This document shows, one piece after another, positions 8,280 through 16,151 of a stretch of 64,000 bases of DNA. Origin of the DNA: Microbacterium oryzae (GTDB taxonomy: Bacteria; Actinomycetota; Actinomycetes; Actinomycetales; Microbacteriaceae); contig NZ_JAUEPM010000007.1 in assembly GCF_030406385.1 (NCBI RefSeq), forward strand, positions 1-64,000. Reading direction: 5' to 3'. Positions within the stretch are counted from its first letter, which is position 1. Every line of letters begins with the position of its first letter. The notes under the pieces are model-generated. The model did no database searches. It was not told the DNA's origin and was given only the letters and a program-made list of their open reading frames with translations. Both the position numbers and the translations under genes were made by a program.

Positions 8280-9431
8280 TCAGACGGTGACCACCTGCGC
8301 GGTGCCGGTCGGGGCGGCGGGCCCCATCTCGTCGGCGATGCGGTTGGCCTCCTCGATGAGCGTGCGCACGATCTCGGCCTCCGGCACGGTCTTGATGACC
8401 TCGCCCTTGACGAAGATCTGGCCCTTGCCGTTGCCCGACGCGACGCCGAGGTCGGCCTCACGGGCCTCGCCCGGTCCGTTCACGACGCAGCCCATGACCG
8501 CCACGCGCAGCGGCACGGTCATGTCCTTCAGGCCCTCGGTGACGTTCTCGGCGAGCGAGTACACGTCGACCTGGGCGCGCCCGCAGGAGGGGCAGGACAC
8601 GATCTCGAGCTTGCGCTCGCGGAGGTTCAGCGACTGCAGGATCTGGTGGCCGACCTTGACCTCCTCGGCCGGCGGGGCCGACAGCGACACGCGGATGGTG
8701 TCGCCGATGCCCTCGCCCAGGAGGATGCCGAACGCGGTCGCGGACTTGATCGTGCCCTGGAACGCCGGGCCGGCCTCGGTCACGCCGAGGTGCAGCGGCC
8801 AGTCGCCGCGCTCGGCGAGCTGCCGGTACGCCTTGACCATGACGACGGGGTCGTTGTGCTTGACGGAGATCTTGAAGTCGTGGAAGTCGTGCTCCTCGAA
8901 GAGGCTCGCCTCCCACACCGCGGACTCGACGAGAGCCTCGGGCGTCGCCTTGCCGTACTTCTCCAGCAGGCGGCGGTCGAGCGAGCCCGCGTTCACACCG
9001 ATGCGGAGCGAGACCCCGGCGGCCTGGGCGGCCTTCGCGATGGCGCCGACCTGGTCGTCGAACTTGCGGATGTTGCCCGGGTTCACGCGCACGGCCGCGC
9101 AGCCGGCGTCGATCGCCTGGAAGACGTACTTCGGCTGGAAGTGGATGTCGGCGATCACCGGGATCTGGCTCTTGGCCGCGATGATGTGCAGCACGTCCGC
9201 GTCGTCCTGGCTCGGCACCGCGACGCGCACGATCTCGCAGCCCGACGCGGTGAGCTCCGCGATCTGCTGCAGCGTGGCGTTGATGTCGGTCGTCGGCGTC
9301 GTGGTCATCGACTGGACGCTGACGGGCGCATCGCCTCCGACGAGGACCTTCCCGACCCGGATCTGACGCGACTTGCGACGAGGGGCGAGGGTCTCGGGCA
9401 CGCGGGGCATACCGATGTTCACTGCAGGCAC
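8280..9431 (-). CDS. ispG: 4-hydroxy-3-methylbut-2-enyl-diphosphate synthase (MEP pathway)
   Basis: A 383-residue IspG/GcpE. It has the N-terminal TIM-barrel ([33 protein letters not shown]) and the C-terminal [4Fe-4S] domain with the cysteines in [14 protein letters not shown] and [14 protein letters not shown]. It converts MEcPP to HMBPP in isoprenoid synthesis and works in the same pathway as dxr, which is 7 kb away in this window. The start is GTG 9431, directly after TAATCT plus six bases, indicating a leaderless mRNA. In many actinobacteria dxr, the site-2 protease and ispG are adjacent; here other genes are interleaved. Confidence 0.96.
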   Translation of the reverse strand: MPAVNIGMPRVPETLAPRRKSRQIRVGKVLVGGDAPVSVQSMTTTPTTDINATLQQIAELTASGCEIVRVAVPSQDDADVLHIIAAKSQIPVIADIHFQPKYVFQAIDAGCAAVRVNPGNIRKFDDQVGAIAKAAQAAGVSLRIGVNAGSLDRRLLEKYGKATPEALVESAVWEASLFEEHDFHDFKISVKHNDPVVMVKAYRQLAERGDWPLHLGVTEAGPAFQGTIKSATAFGILLGEGIGDTIRVSLSAPPAEEVKVGHQILQSLNLRERKLEIVSCPSCGRAQVDVYSLAENVTEGLKDMTVPLRVAVMGCVVNGPGEAREADLGVASGNGKGQIFVKGEVIKTVPEAEIVRTLIEEANRIADEMGPAAPTGTAQVVTV

Positions 9432-9437
9432 CCGTCC

Positions 9438-9443
9438 AGATTA
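9438..9443 (-). promoter_or_regulatory. -10 element TAATCT of leaderless ispG transcript
   Basis: TAATCT on the minus strand, six bases, then the ispG GTG at 9431. Divergent to the trp leader promoter 38 bp away. Confidence 0.6.
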
Positions 9444-9480
9444 CGCCGGGGCGGGTGGAAGGGCGCTGGATGGGCTGTGG

Positions 9481-9486
9481 TAGTTT
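9481..9486 (+). promoter_or_regulatory. -10 element TAGTTT of the trp leader transcript
   Basis: TAGTTT, seven bases, then the leader-peptide ATG at 9494. The leader peptide itself therefore seems to be translated from a leaderless mRNA. Confidence 0.6.
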
Positions 9487-9493
9487 CAGCCCC

Positions 9494-9529
9494 ATGTCCG
9501 CGCACCGCACCTGGTGGCCCGCCACGTAG
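9494..9529 (+). CDS. trpL: trp leader peptide (MSAHRTWWPAT)
   Basis: An 11-codon frame encoding MSAHRTWWPAT with tandem Trp codons at 9512-9517 and stop TAG at 9527. It is followed by alternative RNA structures and a T-tailed hairpin, and lies 90 bases before the fused anthranilate synthase gene. Tandem Trp codons in a short leader are the classic sensor of ribosome-mediated attenuation: a ribosome stalled for lack of Trp-tRNA frees the downstream antiterminator. It has no Shine-Dalgarno and is predicted to be leaderless. Too short for homology alone; the support is the position, the Trp pair and the attenuator. Confidence 0.85.
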   Translation: MSAHRTWWPAT

Positions 9530-9583
9530 GCGGTGCTTCGCGAACTTCGACCGCCCAGTCAACCGGATGGGGCGGTCTTTTCT
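9512..9583 (+). promoter_or_regulatory. trp attenuator (pause hairpin, antiterminator, terminator)
   Basis: Three competing helices can be drawn. GTGG/CCAC (9514-9525) folds over the second Trp codon as a pause hairpin. GGCGGT (9529-9534) pairs with ACCGCC (9550-9555) as antiterminator. GACCGCCC (9549-9556) pairs with GGGCGGTC (9570-9577), an 8-bp stem followed by TTTTCTGTCT, as Rho-independent terminator. The antiterminator and terminator share 9550-9555, so they exclude each other. Low Trp-tRNA should favour antitermination and expression of the downstream synthase. Confidence 0.82.
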
Positions 9584-9619
9584 GTCTGAGGGCAGCCTCG
9601 CCCAGGAGGAGATCTACGC

Positions 9620-11560
9620 ATGACCGGGACCGCTGCCCCGACCCCCGCTTCCGCCGACCTCATCGCGCGTTTGGCTGCGGACCCCGCCGCTTCCTTCGCC
9701 CTCATCGTGCGCGAGGGGGGTGAGGTCGTCGAGGTGCTCTCGGGGCCTGTGACCGATGTCGACCTCCTCGCCGACATCCCCCTCGCGGATGGCCGGGGCC
9801 GGCCATCCGAGGTGCTCGCGCTGGTGCCTTATCGCCAGGTGCGCGAGCGCGGCTTCGCCGCGCACGATGACGGCGCCCCCCTGCGCTGCCTCACCGTCGA
9901 GGAGCACGCGGCCATCCCACTCGCGGAGGCGCTCGACGCGCTGCCGAGCGCGGCCATCCCCCTCGCCGACGCCGGGTTCGATCTCGACGACGCGGAGTAC
10001 GCGGCCATCGTGCGGAACGTGATCGCCGAGGAGATCGGGCGCGGCGAGGGCGCGAACTTCGTCATCCGCCGCGACTTCGTCGCCGGGGTCGACGCCGAGC
10101 CGCGCACGGCCGCGCTCACCTGGTTCCGCGCCCTGCTCGAGCACGAGCGCGGCGCGTACTGGACGTTCGCGATCGTCACGCCCGGCCACGTGGCCGTGGG
10201 CGCGAGCCCGGAGGCGCACGTCAGCGCGCGCGAGGGCGTGGTGACGATGAACCCCATCTCCGGGACGTTCCGCCATCCGGCCGGTGGCGCGACCGCCGAG
10301 ACCCTGACCGAGTTCCTCTCCAGCACCAAGGAGACCGAGGAGCTCTTCATGGTCGTCGACGAGGAGCTCAAGATGATGAGCGCGGTCTGCAGCGACGGCG
10401 GCCGCATCACCGGCCCCCATCTCAAGGAGATGTCGCGGCTCACGCACACGGAGTACGTGCTGCGCGGGCGCTCGCGCCTGGACCCGCGGGACATCCTGCG
10501 CGAGACGATGTTCGCACCCACGGTGACCGGCTCTCCCATGCAGAACGCGTGCGCGGTCATCCGCCGTCACGAGCAGTCGCCGCGCGGGTACTACTCGGGC
10601 GTCGCCGCGCTGTTCACGCCGAACGCCGAGGGCGGGCACGACCTCGACGCCCCGATCCTCATCCGCACCGCGTACCTCGAGGAGGGGCGCCTGCGCGTGC
10701 CGGTCGGGGCGACCCTGGTGCGCCACTCCGACCCGTACGGCGAGGTCAGCGAGACGCACGGGAAGGCGGCCGGCGTACTCGGCGCGATCGGGGCCATCCC
10801 GCGCGCCATCACGATCGTGCCCGACGACGACGAGCCCGCCCCCGCCCCGCGTCTCGGCGACGACCCGGCGATCGCCGAGCTGCTCACCTCGCGCAACGCG
10901 CGGCTCGCGCCCTTCTGGATGCAGGAGCAGGAGCCGGGCGCCCGCACCGCGCCGTTCGCCGGGCGGAAGGCCATCGTCGTGGACGCGGAGGACCGGTTCA
11001 CGACGATGCTCGCGCACCAGCTGCGCCACCTCGGGCTCGACGTCGACATCGTGCACTGGAGCGCGGCGGACGACGCCCGCCTCGACGGCGCCGAGCTCGT
11101 CGTGTCGGGCCCCGGCCCCGGCGATCCGCGCGACGGCGAGAGCCCGCGCATCGCCCGCATGCGCGAGCTCGTGGTGCGCCGGCTCGCGCAGCATCGGCCG
11201 CTGCTGGCGGTGTGCCTCAGCCACCAGATCCTCAGCGATCGCATCGGCGTGGGGCTCGCGCCGCTGGCGAGCCCGCACCAGGGCCTGCAGCTGAGCGTGG
11301 ATCTCTTCGGCGAGACGGCGTCCATCGGCTTCTACAACACGTTCACCGCGCGCGTCACGCCCGGCGTCACCGTGCTCACGCCGAGCGAGACCCGCTGCGG
11401 CGCGGTCGGCGACGTGGAGATCGCGGCGGATCCCGCCTCGGGCGACGTCTACGCCCTGCGGGGCGCCGGCTTCGCGTCGGTGCAGGGGCACCTGGAGTCG
11501 ATCCTGTCGCGCGACGGCATGCGCACCCTCGAGCGCATGGTCGGCCACGCCCTGTCCTGA
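9620..11560 (+). CDS. Fused anthranilate synthase I/II (PhzE/TrpEG type)
   Basis: A 646-residue fusion. The N-terminal ~400 residues form the chorismate-binding domain (MNPISGTFRHP ~212; EELFMVVDEELKMMS; LKEMSRLTHTEYVLRGRS; IRTAYLEEGRL). Residues ~450-646 are a class I glutamine amidotransferase with nucleophile Cys532 in LLAVCLSHQILSD and a C-terminal VQGHLESI carrying His and Glu. Together they make anthranilate (or 2-amino-2-deoxyisochorismate) from chorismate and glutamine. The AVCLSHQ elbow and LRETMFAPTVTGSP block resemble PhzE and the actinobacterial TrpEG. The Trp attenuator upstream argues for a role in tryptophan supply. No other trp or phz gene is near. The start has AGGAGGAG eight bases upstream. 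Confidence 0.9.
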   Translation: MTGTAAPTPASADLIARLAADPAASFALIVREGGEVVEVLSGPVTDVDLLADIPLADGRGRPSEVLALVPYRQVRERGFAAHDDGAPLRCLTVEEHAAIPLAEALDALPSAAIPLADAGFDLDDAEYAAIVRNVIAEEIGRGEGANFVIRRDFVAGVDAEPRTAALTWFRALLEHERGAYWTFAIVTPGHVAVGASPEAHVSAREGVVTMNPISGTFRHPAGGATAETLTEFLSSTKETEELFMVVDEELKMMSAVCSDGGRITGPHLKEMSRLTHTEYVLRGRSRLDPRDILRETMFAPTVTGSPMQNACAVIRRHEQSPRGYYSGVAALFTPNAEGGHDLDAPILIRTAYLEEGRLRVPVGATLVRHSDPYGEVSETHGKAAGVLGAIGAIPRAITIVPDDDEPAPAPRLGDDPAIAELLTSRNARLAPFWMQEQEPGARTAPFAGRKAIVVDAEDRFTTMLAHQLRHLGLDVDIVHWSAADDARLDGAELVVSGPGPGDPRDGESPRIARMRELVVRRLAQHRPLLAVCLSHQILSDRIGVGLAPLASPHQGLQLSVDLFGETASIGFYNTFTARVTPGVTVLTPSETRCGAVGDVEIAADPASGDVYALRGAGFASVQGHLESILSRDGMRTLERMVGHALS

Positions 11561-11602
11561 GGCGGGGCCGCGCTCGGCCGGGACGACCCGGAAACCTCCG
11601 GC

Positions 11603-12934
11603 TCAGCCGCCGAGCAGCTGCACGGGGTTGAAGATGTCGGCGGCGAAGAGCAGCGCGCCCATACCGACCAGCAGCACGACGACGACGAGTGTCAGAGGCA
11701 CGAGGCGGGTGGCGTCGGTCGGGGCGGGCTCCGGGCGTCGGGTGAGCTTGGCGAGCACGCGGCGGAGGCCATCCCAGAGGGCGATGATGATGTGCCCGCC
11801 GTCCAGCGGCAGCAGCGGCACGAGGTTGAACACGAACAGCGCGATGTTCAGCGACGCGAGCAGGCTCACCATCACGCCGACCCGGTCGAGGACGGGCGCA
11901 TCCGTTGCGGCGACCTCGCCGGCGAGGCGTCCGACGCCGACGACGCTCATCGGACCGTCCGCGTCGCGCTCGCCGCCCGTGAACAGGTCGTACGCGGTGT
12001 CGTACAGGCGCGCGGGGAGGTCCGCGACGATCCGGGCGACCGCGCCGACGTTCTCGAACGCGGCCTGCGGCCCGGTCCAGATCGGCTGGCGCACGCGCTC
12101 GACCGACGCCGAGACCCCCGCGTAGCCGACCTGCTCGACGGAGGTGGTGCCATCCGCGCCGGTCACCTCGACCTGGTTCTCGATGGGCGTCAGCGTGAGC
12201 GAGACCTCGTCGCCGTCGCGCTCGACGACGAGGGGGATGGCGGTGCCCGGGCGGGCGCGGATGATCTCGGATGCCTCGGCGAAGGTCTCGACGGGCTCCC
12301 CGGCGAGGGAGACGAGCCGGTCCCCTGGCAGCACCCCAGCGGCGTGCGCAGGTGCCTCCGGGTCGCCGGCGGAGCACTCCGTCGCGGTGGACCCGGCGGG
12401 CAGCACGCACTCGGCGACGGTCGCCACCGTCGTGGTCGCCTGCTGCATCCCGATGCCGCTGAACAGCACCGCGAACATCACGATGGCGAGCACGAGGTTC
12501 ATGACCGGTCCGCCGAGCATGATGATCACGCGCTTCCACACCGGCAGGCGGTGGAAGGTGCGGGAGTCGTCGACCCCCTCGAGGGTCTCGGCGTTGGCGG
12601 CCTGCGCGTCCTGCACGAGGGTGGCGTAGAGACCGCGGCGGCGCTCGGCGCGGGCGGCGGCACCGGCGAGCGCAGGCTCGGATGGCGTCGGCTCCGTCCG
12701 CGGGTACATGCCGGCCATCGAGATGTAGCCGCCGACCGGGAACGCCTTGAAGCCGTACTCGGTCTCGCCGCGCTTCCGCGACCAGAGCGTGGGCCCCATC
12801 CCGATCATGTACTGACCGACCCGCACGCCGAACTTCTTGGCGGGGACGAGGTGACCGACCTCGTGCAGGGCGATCGAGACACCGAGGCCGATCACCATGA
12901 CCAGCACACCGATCACGAACGCGAGCACATCCAC
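11603..12934 (-). CDS. rseP: M50 site-2 protease (RseP/Rip1-like) with PDZ domain
   Basis: A 443-residue intramembrane zinc protease. HEVGH lies at residues 24-28 in the first membrane segment; a later segment begins PVMNLVLAIVMFAVLF; a PDZ domain follows (~190-270, ending PGTAIPLVVERDGDEVSL); and the C-terminal membrane part has VPLLPLDGGHI, the third zinc ligand. Homologues (RseP, Rip1) cut anti-sigma factors and other single-span proteins. The true start is GTG 12934 (VDVLAFVIGV), six bases after TACCGT; the frame is open another 267 bases, but that part overlaps the divergent gene. It ends 42 bases from the convergent synthase gene. Confidence 0.93.
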   Translation of the reverse strand: MDVLAFVIGVLVMVIGLGVSIALHEVGHLVPAKKFGVRVGQYMIGMGPTLWSRKRGETEYGFKAFPVGGYISMAGMYPRTEPTPSEPALAGAAARAERRRGLYATLVQDAQAANAETLEGVDDSRTFHRLPVWKRVIIMLGGPVMNLVLAIVMFAVLFSGIGMQQATTTVATVAECVLPAGSTATECSAGDPEAPAHAAGVLPGDRLVSLAGEPVETFAEASEIIRARPGTAIPLVVERDGDEVSLTLTPIENQVEVTGADGTTSVEQVGYAGVSASVERVRQPIWTGPQAAFENVGAVARIVADLPARLYDTAYDLFTGGERDADGPMSVVGVGRLAGEVAATDAPVLDRVGVMVSLLASLNIALFVFNLVPLLPLDGGHIIIALWDGLRRVLAKLTRRPEPAPTDATRLVPLTLVVVVLLVGMGALLFAADIFNPVQLLGG

Positions 12935-12940
12935 GCCGCA

Positions 12941-12946
12941 ACGGTA
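12941..12946 (-). promoter_or_regulatory. -10 element TACCGT of leaderless rseP transcript
   Basis: TACCGT on the minus strand, six bases, then GTG 12934. No ribosome site is present. Divergent from the promoter at 12980. Confidence 0.55.
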
Positions 12947-12979
12947 GCCCCGCCCGCTCGGAAACTCCCGGGCAGCACC

Positions 12980-12985
12980 TATCCT
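12980..12985 (+). promoter_or_regulatory. -10 element TATCCT of the leaderless His-rich gene
   Basis: TATCCT, seven bases, then GTG 12993. The two divergent -10 elements are 33 bases apart. Confidence 0.55.
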
Positions 12986-12992
12986 TGGTGGC

Positions 12993-13610
12993 GTGACCTC
13001 CCGGCAGCTGCGCACCCTCCGCGGCGCCTCGGCTTCCGGTATCGCGACCGTCATCGCCGCCCTCTCGCACACGGCGGGCGGCGCGCAGGCGCCCGCGCCG
13101 CTGATCGTCCTCGCGATGGCGTCGCTTCTGATGCCCGGGGCCATCCTGCTCGTCGGCGCCCGCCCGCGGCTCCCGCGCCTCGCCGCGACGGTGCTCACCA
13201 CGCAGGCCGCGTTTCACCTCGCCTTCCTCGCGCTCGGCTCGCCGGTGACGCTCCCGACCGCCGGGTCCCACGCCGCGCATGTCGCGCACGCCGCTCACGC
13301 GGCCGCGTCCTCGTCGACGCACCTCGACCATCCCACCCATCTCGCCACCCTGGCCGCGTCGCAGACCGACGCGCGGATGATCGGCGCGCACCTCGTCGCC
13401 GCGCTCCTCACCGTCGCGCTGCTGCATCGCGGCGAGACGGTCCTTCGCGCGATCGCCTCGTGGGCGTCGGTGGTCGTCCGCCGGGTGGCACCGCAGCCGC
13501 TCCTGCTCGCCCAAACACGTGCTCCGGGCGCTGCCCCGGCCCGCCTCCCCCGCGCCCTCCGCATCGTCGCCGGCGCGCGCAGCCCACGCGGCCCTCCCGT
13601 CCTGGTCTGA
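12993..13610 (+). CDS. Small His-rich membrane protein of unknown function
   Basis: A 205-residue protein with about four hydrophobic segments (roughly residues 12-30, 34-56, 61-82 and 128-148). Between the third and fourth is a ~28-residue segment rich in histidine (GSHAAHVAHAAHAA, then THLDHPTHL), which should face one side of the membrane and could bind metal. The C-terminus is Pro/Arg-rich and probably disordered. I do not recognise a named family. It is 78 bases upstream of a YcnI gene on the same strand, and YcnI proteins bind copper, so a copper-related role is a reasonable inference. It has its own leaderless-type promoter. Confidence 0.7.
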   Translation: MTSRQLRTLRGASASGIATVIAALSHTAGGAQAPAPLIVLAMASLLMPGAILLVGARPRLPRLAATVLTTQAAFHLAFLALGSPVTLPTAGSHAAHVAHAAHAAASSSTHLDHPTHLATLAASQTDARMIGAHLVAALLTVALLHRGETVLRAIASWASVVVRRVAPQPLLLAQTRAPGAAPARLPRALRIVAGARSPRGPPVLV

Positions 13611-13688
13611 CCCGCCATCCCGTCGCGCATGCTGCGCGGCCACCCCGCCGTGCCTGCGCGCCGGCACTCAGACCACGAAGGAATCCGC

Positions 13689-14405
13689 ATGACCTCTCTC
13701 ACCCCTGCCCCGCGCCGCCGCCGCGGCCTCCGCGCCCTCGCCTCCGGCGCCCTCGCCGCCGCGCTCGTCATCGGCGCGCCGCTCGCCGCCAGCGCCCACG
13801 TCACCGTCACGCCCGACGCACCGGTCGCCGGCGGGTACGACGTGCTGACGTTCGCGTTCTCCCACGGGTGCGACGAATCCCCCACTACCGCCCTCGTCAT
13901 CTCGCCGCCCGCCGAGGGCCTCGAGTCGGTGGTCCCCACCGTCCAGGCCGGATGGTCGATCGACGTCGAGCGCGACCCCGACACCGGCGTCGTCGACGCC
14001 ATCACCTACACCGCCGACGAGCCGGTGCCGAACGCCCTGCGTGCAGCCGTCGAGCTGTCTGTGGCGTACTCCGCTGATGCGCCGGAGACCCTGGCGTTCC
14101 CCGTCGAGCAGCTGTGCGTCGACGGCTCCACGTCGTGGACCGAGCTGGCGGACGAGGGCGAGGATCCGCATGACCTGGATTCGCCCGCTCCCGTGGTCAC
14201 CCTCGCCCCCGCGGCGGAGGGCGCAGATCACGGCACGAGCACTCACGACGCGGCGGACGGCGATGCAGACGTCGCCGAGGAAGCCGCCGCCGCGGACGGC
14301 TCCGGCGTGGGAGCGTGGGCGCTCGGCGCGGGCGGGCTCCTCGCCGGGGTCGCCGCGCTCGTCGTGAGCGTCCTGGCGTACCGCCGCAGCGGGCAGCGCC
14401 GGTGA
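13689..14405 (+). CDS. YcnI family (DUF1775) copper-binding membrane-anchored protein
   Basis: A 238-residue exported protein. A signal peptide (RRRRGLRALASGALAAALV, cleavage after ASA) leaves His as the mature first residue: HVTVTPDAPVAGGYDVLTF. That N-terminal His is the copper ligand of YcnI proteins. The DUF1775 domain spans about residues 37-180, then an acidic/His-containing linker, a membrane helix (GAWALGAGGLLAGVAALVV) and a short basic tail. YcnI usually accompanies CopC/CopD or YcnJ genes; none is here. Start ATG 13689 has GAAGGAA upstream. It is probably cotranscribed with the His-rich membrane protein before it. Confidence 0.88.
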   Translation: MTSLTPAPRRRRGLRALASGALAAALVIGAPLAASAHVTVTPDAPVAGGYDVLTFAFSHGCDESPTTALVISPPAEGLESVVPTVQAGWSIDVERDPDTGVVDAITYTADEPVPNALRAAVELSVAYSADAPETLAFPVEQLCVDGSTSWTELADEGEDPHDLDSPAPVVTLAPAAEGADHGTSTHDAADGDADVAEEAAAADGSGVGAWALGAGGLLAGVAALVVSVLAYRRSGQRR

Positions 14406-14496
14406 CGCGGCGCCGCACCTGACCACTGCGAGGCGCGGCGACGTGTCGCCGCGCCTCGCACGCTTCGTCCGGATGCCGCGTGAGACGATGGTCAGG

Positions 14497-16107
14497 ATGT
14501 CTGCGACACCGTCGAACCTGCCCCCCGTCCTGCGCCCGGAGAACCCGCCGCGCCGCTTGCTCGCCGCGCTCGCCGAGCGCTTCCGCGGCGAGCTGCGCGG
14601 CGACGCCGCGGGCGTCGAGCTCACCGGCGTGACGCTCGCCACCGCCGACCTGCGCGCGGGCGAGGCGTTCGTCGCCATCCGCGGCGTGAACCGCCATGGC
14701 GCCGAGTTCGCGCCGGCCGCCGCCGAGCAGGGCGCCGTTGCGGTCATCACCGACGCCGACGGCGCGGACATCGCCGCGCCCGCCGGCCTTCCGATCGTGG
14801 TCGTGCCCGACCCGCGCGCCGTGCTCGGCGACCTCTCGGCGTGGGTGTATGGCACCGACACCGACCTGCCGCTGCTGCTCGGCACCACCGGCACCAACGG
14901 CAAGACGTCGATCACGCACCTCCTCGACGGCATCCTCACGCAGATGGGAGTCGTCACCGGGCTCTCGTCGACCGCCGAACGGCATATCGCCGGCGACGTC
15001 ATCGTGTCGCGCCTCACGACCCCGGAGGCCAGCGAGTTCCACGCGCTTCTGGCGCTCATGCGCGAGCGCGGCGTCGAGGCCGTGGCCGTCGAGGTCAGCG
15101 CGCAGGCGCTCACGCGGCACCGGGTCGACGGCCTCGTCTTCGACGTCGCCGCGTTCACGAACCTCACGCACGACCACCTCGACGACTACGCCGACATGCG
15201 CGAGTACTTCGAGGCGAAGGCGCGCTTCTTCACGCCCGAGCGCTCGCGCCGCGCGGTCATCTCGCTCGACTCCGCCCCCGGCGTCGAGTACGCCGAGCGG
15301 GCGACGGTGCCCGTCGTGACCGTCGCGACGCCCGCGATCGCCGCCGACCCGGCGGCCGCAGCCGGTGCCGACTGGATCGTCACGATCGACGACGAGCGCC
15401 AGGAGGGCACCGGCTTCACGCTGACCGGGCCGGATGGCCGCAGCCTCACGTCGGTCGTGCCCGTCATCGGACCGCACATGGCCTCGAACGCCGGCACGGC
15501 GATCGTCATGCTGCTCGAAGCCGGATACGACTGGGAGCGCATCGCCGGCGCACTCGAGCGCGACGGCGGCATCCGCGCCTACCTCCCCGGCCGCACGCAG
15601 CTGGTGTCCGGGTCCGAGGGCCCCGCTGTCTACGTCGACTTCGGACACACACCCGACGCCTTCGAGAAGACGCTCGCGGCGGTCCGGCGTGTGACGCCCG
15701 GCAAGGTGCTCATGCTGTTCGGCGCGGACGGCGATCGCGACAAGACCAAGCGCCACGACATGGGCCGCACGGCCGTGGAGGGCAGCGACATCGTCGTGAT
15801 CACCGACCACCACCCGCGTCACGAGGACCCGGCGGCGATCCGCGCGATGCTCCTGGAGGGAGCCCGCGCGACCGACCCCGGCCATCCGATCTACGAGTTC
15901 TCGCCGCCGGAGACCGCGATCGTCGAGGCCGTCAAGCTCGTCGGACCCGGCGACGCCATCCTGTGGGCGGGCCCCGGGCACCAGGACTACCGCGACATCA
16001 AGGGCGTGCGCACGCCGTACTCCGCGCGCGAGCTCGCGCGGCGCGCGCTGCGCGATGCCGGATGGCCCGTGCCCGAGCCCGCCTGGCCGGTTCCGTACGA
16101 GGACTGA
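14497..16107 (+). CDS. murE: Mur ligase, MurE-like UDP-MurNAc-tripeptide synthetase
   Basis: A 536-residue Mur ligase with the three expected domains. The UDP-binding domain comes first, then the ATPase with GTTGTNGKTS (residues 129-138), TTPEASEF and AVEVSAQAL, the YFEAKARFF segment holding the probable carbamylated Lys, and the C-terminal domain with LFGADGDRDKTKR. MurE adds the third amino acid of the peptidoglycan stem. The substrate-recognition motif, DNPR in diaminopimelate-adding enzymes, is DHHPR at residues 437-441. That suggests another amino acid, or a paralogue of the division-cluster murE, which is not in this window. ATG 14497 is chosen because it opens the family N-terminus; no ribosome site is obvious and GACGAT lies seven bases before it. 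Confidence 0.85.
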   Translation: MSATPSNLPPVLRPENPPRRLLAALAERFRGELRGDAAGVELTGVTLATADLRAGEAFVAIRGVNRHGAEFAPAAAEQGAVAVITDADGADIAAPAGLPIVVVPDPRAVLGDLSAWVYGTDTDLPLLLGTTGTNGKTSITHLLDGILTQMGVVTGLSSTAERHIAGDVIVSRLTTPEASEFHALLALMRERGVEAVAVEVSAQALTRHRVDGLVFDVAAFTNLTHDHLDDYADMREYFEAKARFFTPERSRRAVISLDSAPGVEYAERATVPVVTVATPAIAADPAAAAGADWIVTIDDERQEGTGFTLTGPDGRSLTSVVPVIGPHMASNAGTAIVMLLEAGYDWERIAGALERDGGIRAYLPGRTQLVSGSEGPAVYVDFGHTPDAFEKTLAAVRRVTPGKVLMLFGADGDRDKTKRHDMGRTAVEGSDIVVITDHHPRHEDPAAIRAMLLEGARATDPGHPIYEFSPPETAIVEAVKLVGPGDAILWAGPGHQDYRDIKGVRTPYSARELARRALRDAGWPVPEPAWPVPYED

Positions 16108-16117
16108 CGTCCGGTCG

Positions 16118-16146
16118 CGGCCCGCCCCCGATTCGAGGACGGGCCG
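16118..16146. terminator. Hairpin between convergent murE and dxr
   Basis: CGGCCCG (16118-16124) pairs with CGGGCCG (16140-16146), a 7-bp GC stem with a 15-base loop in the 44-bp convergent gap. There is no T run. Confidence 0.35.
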
Positions 16147-16151
16147 TGCCC

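Noticed and set aside
11561..11602. CCGGG-ACGA-CCCGG hairpin between the synthase and rseP
   Set aside because: Only a 5-bp stem without T run; expected by chance in this composition.
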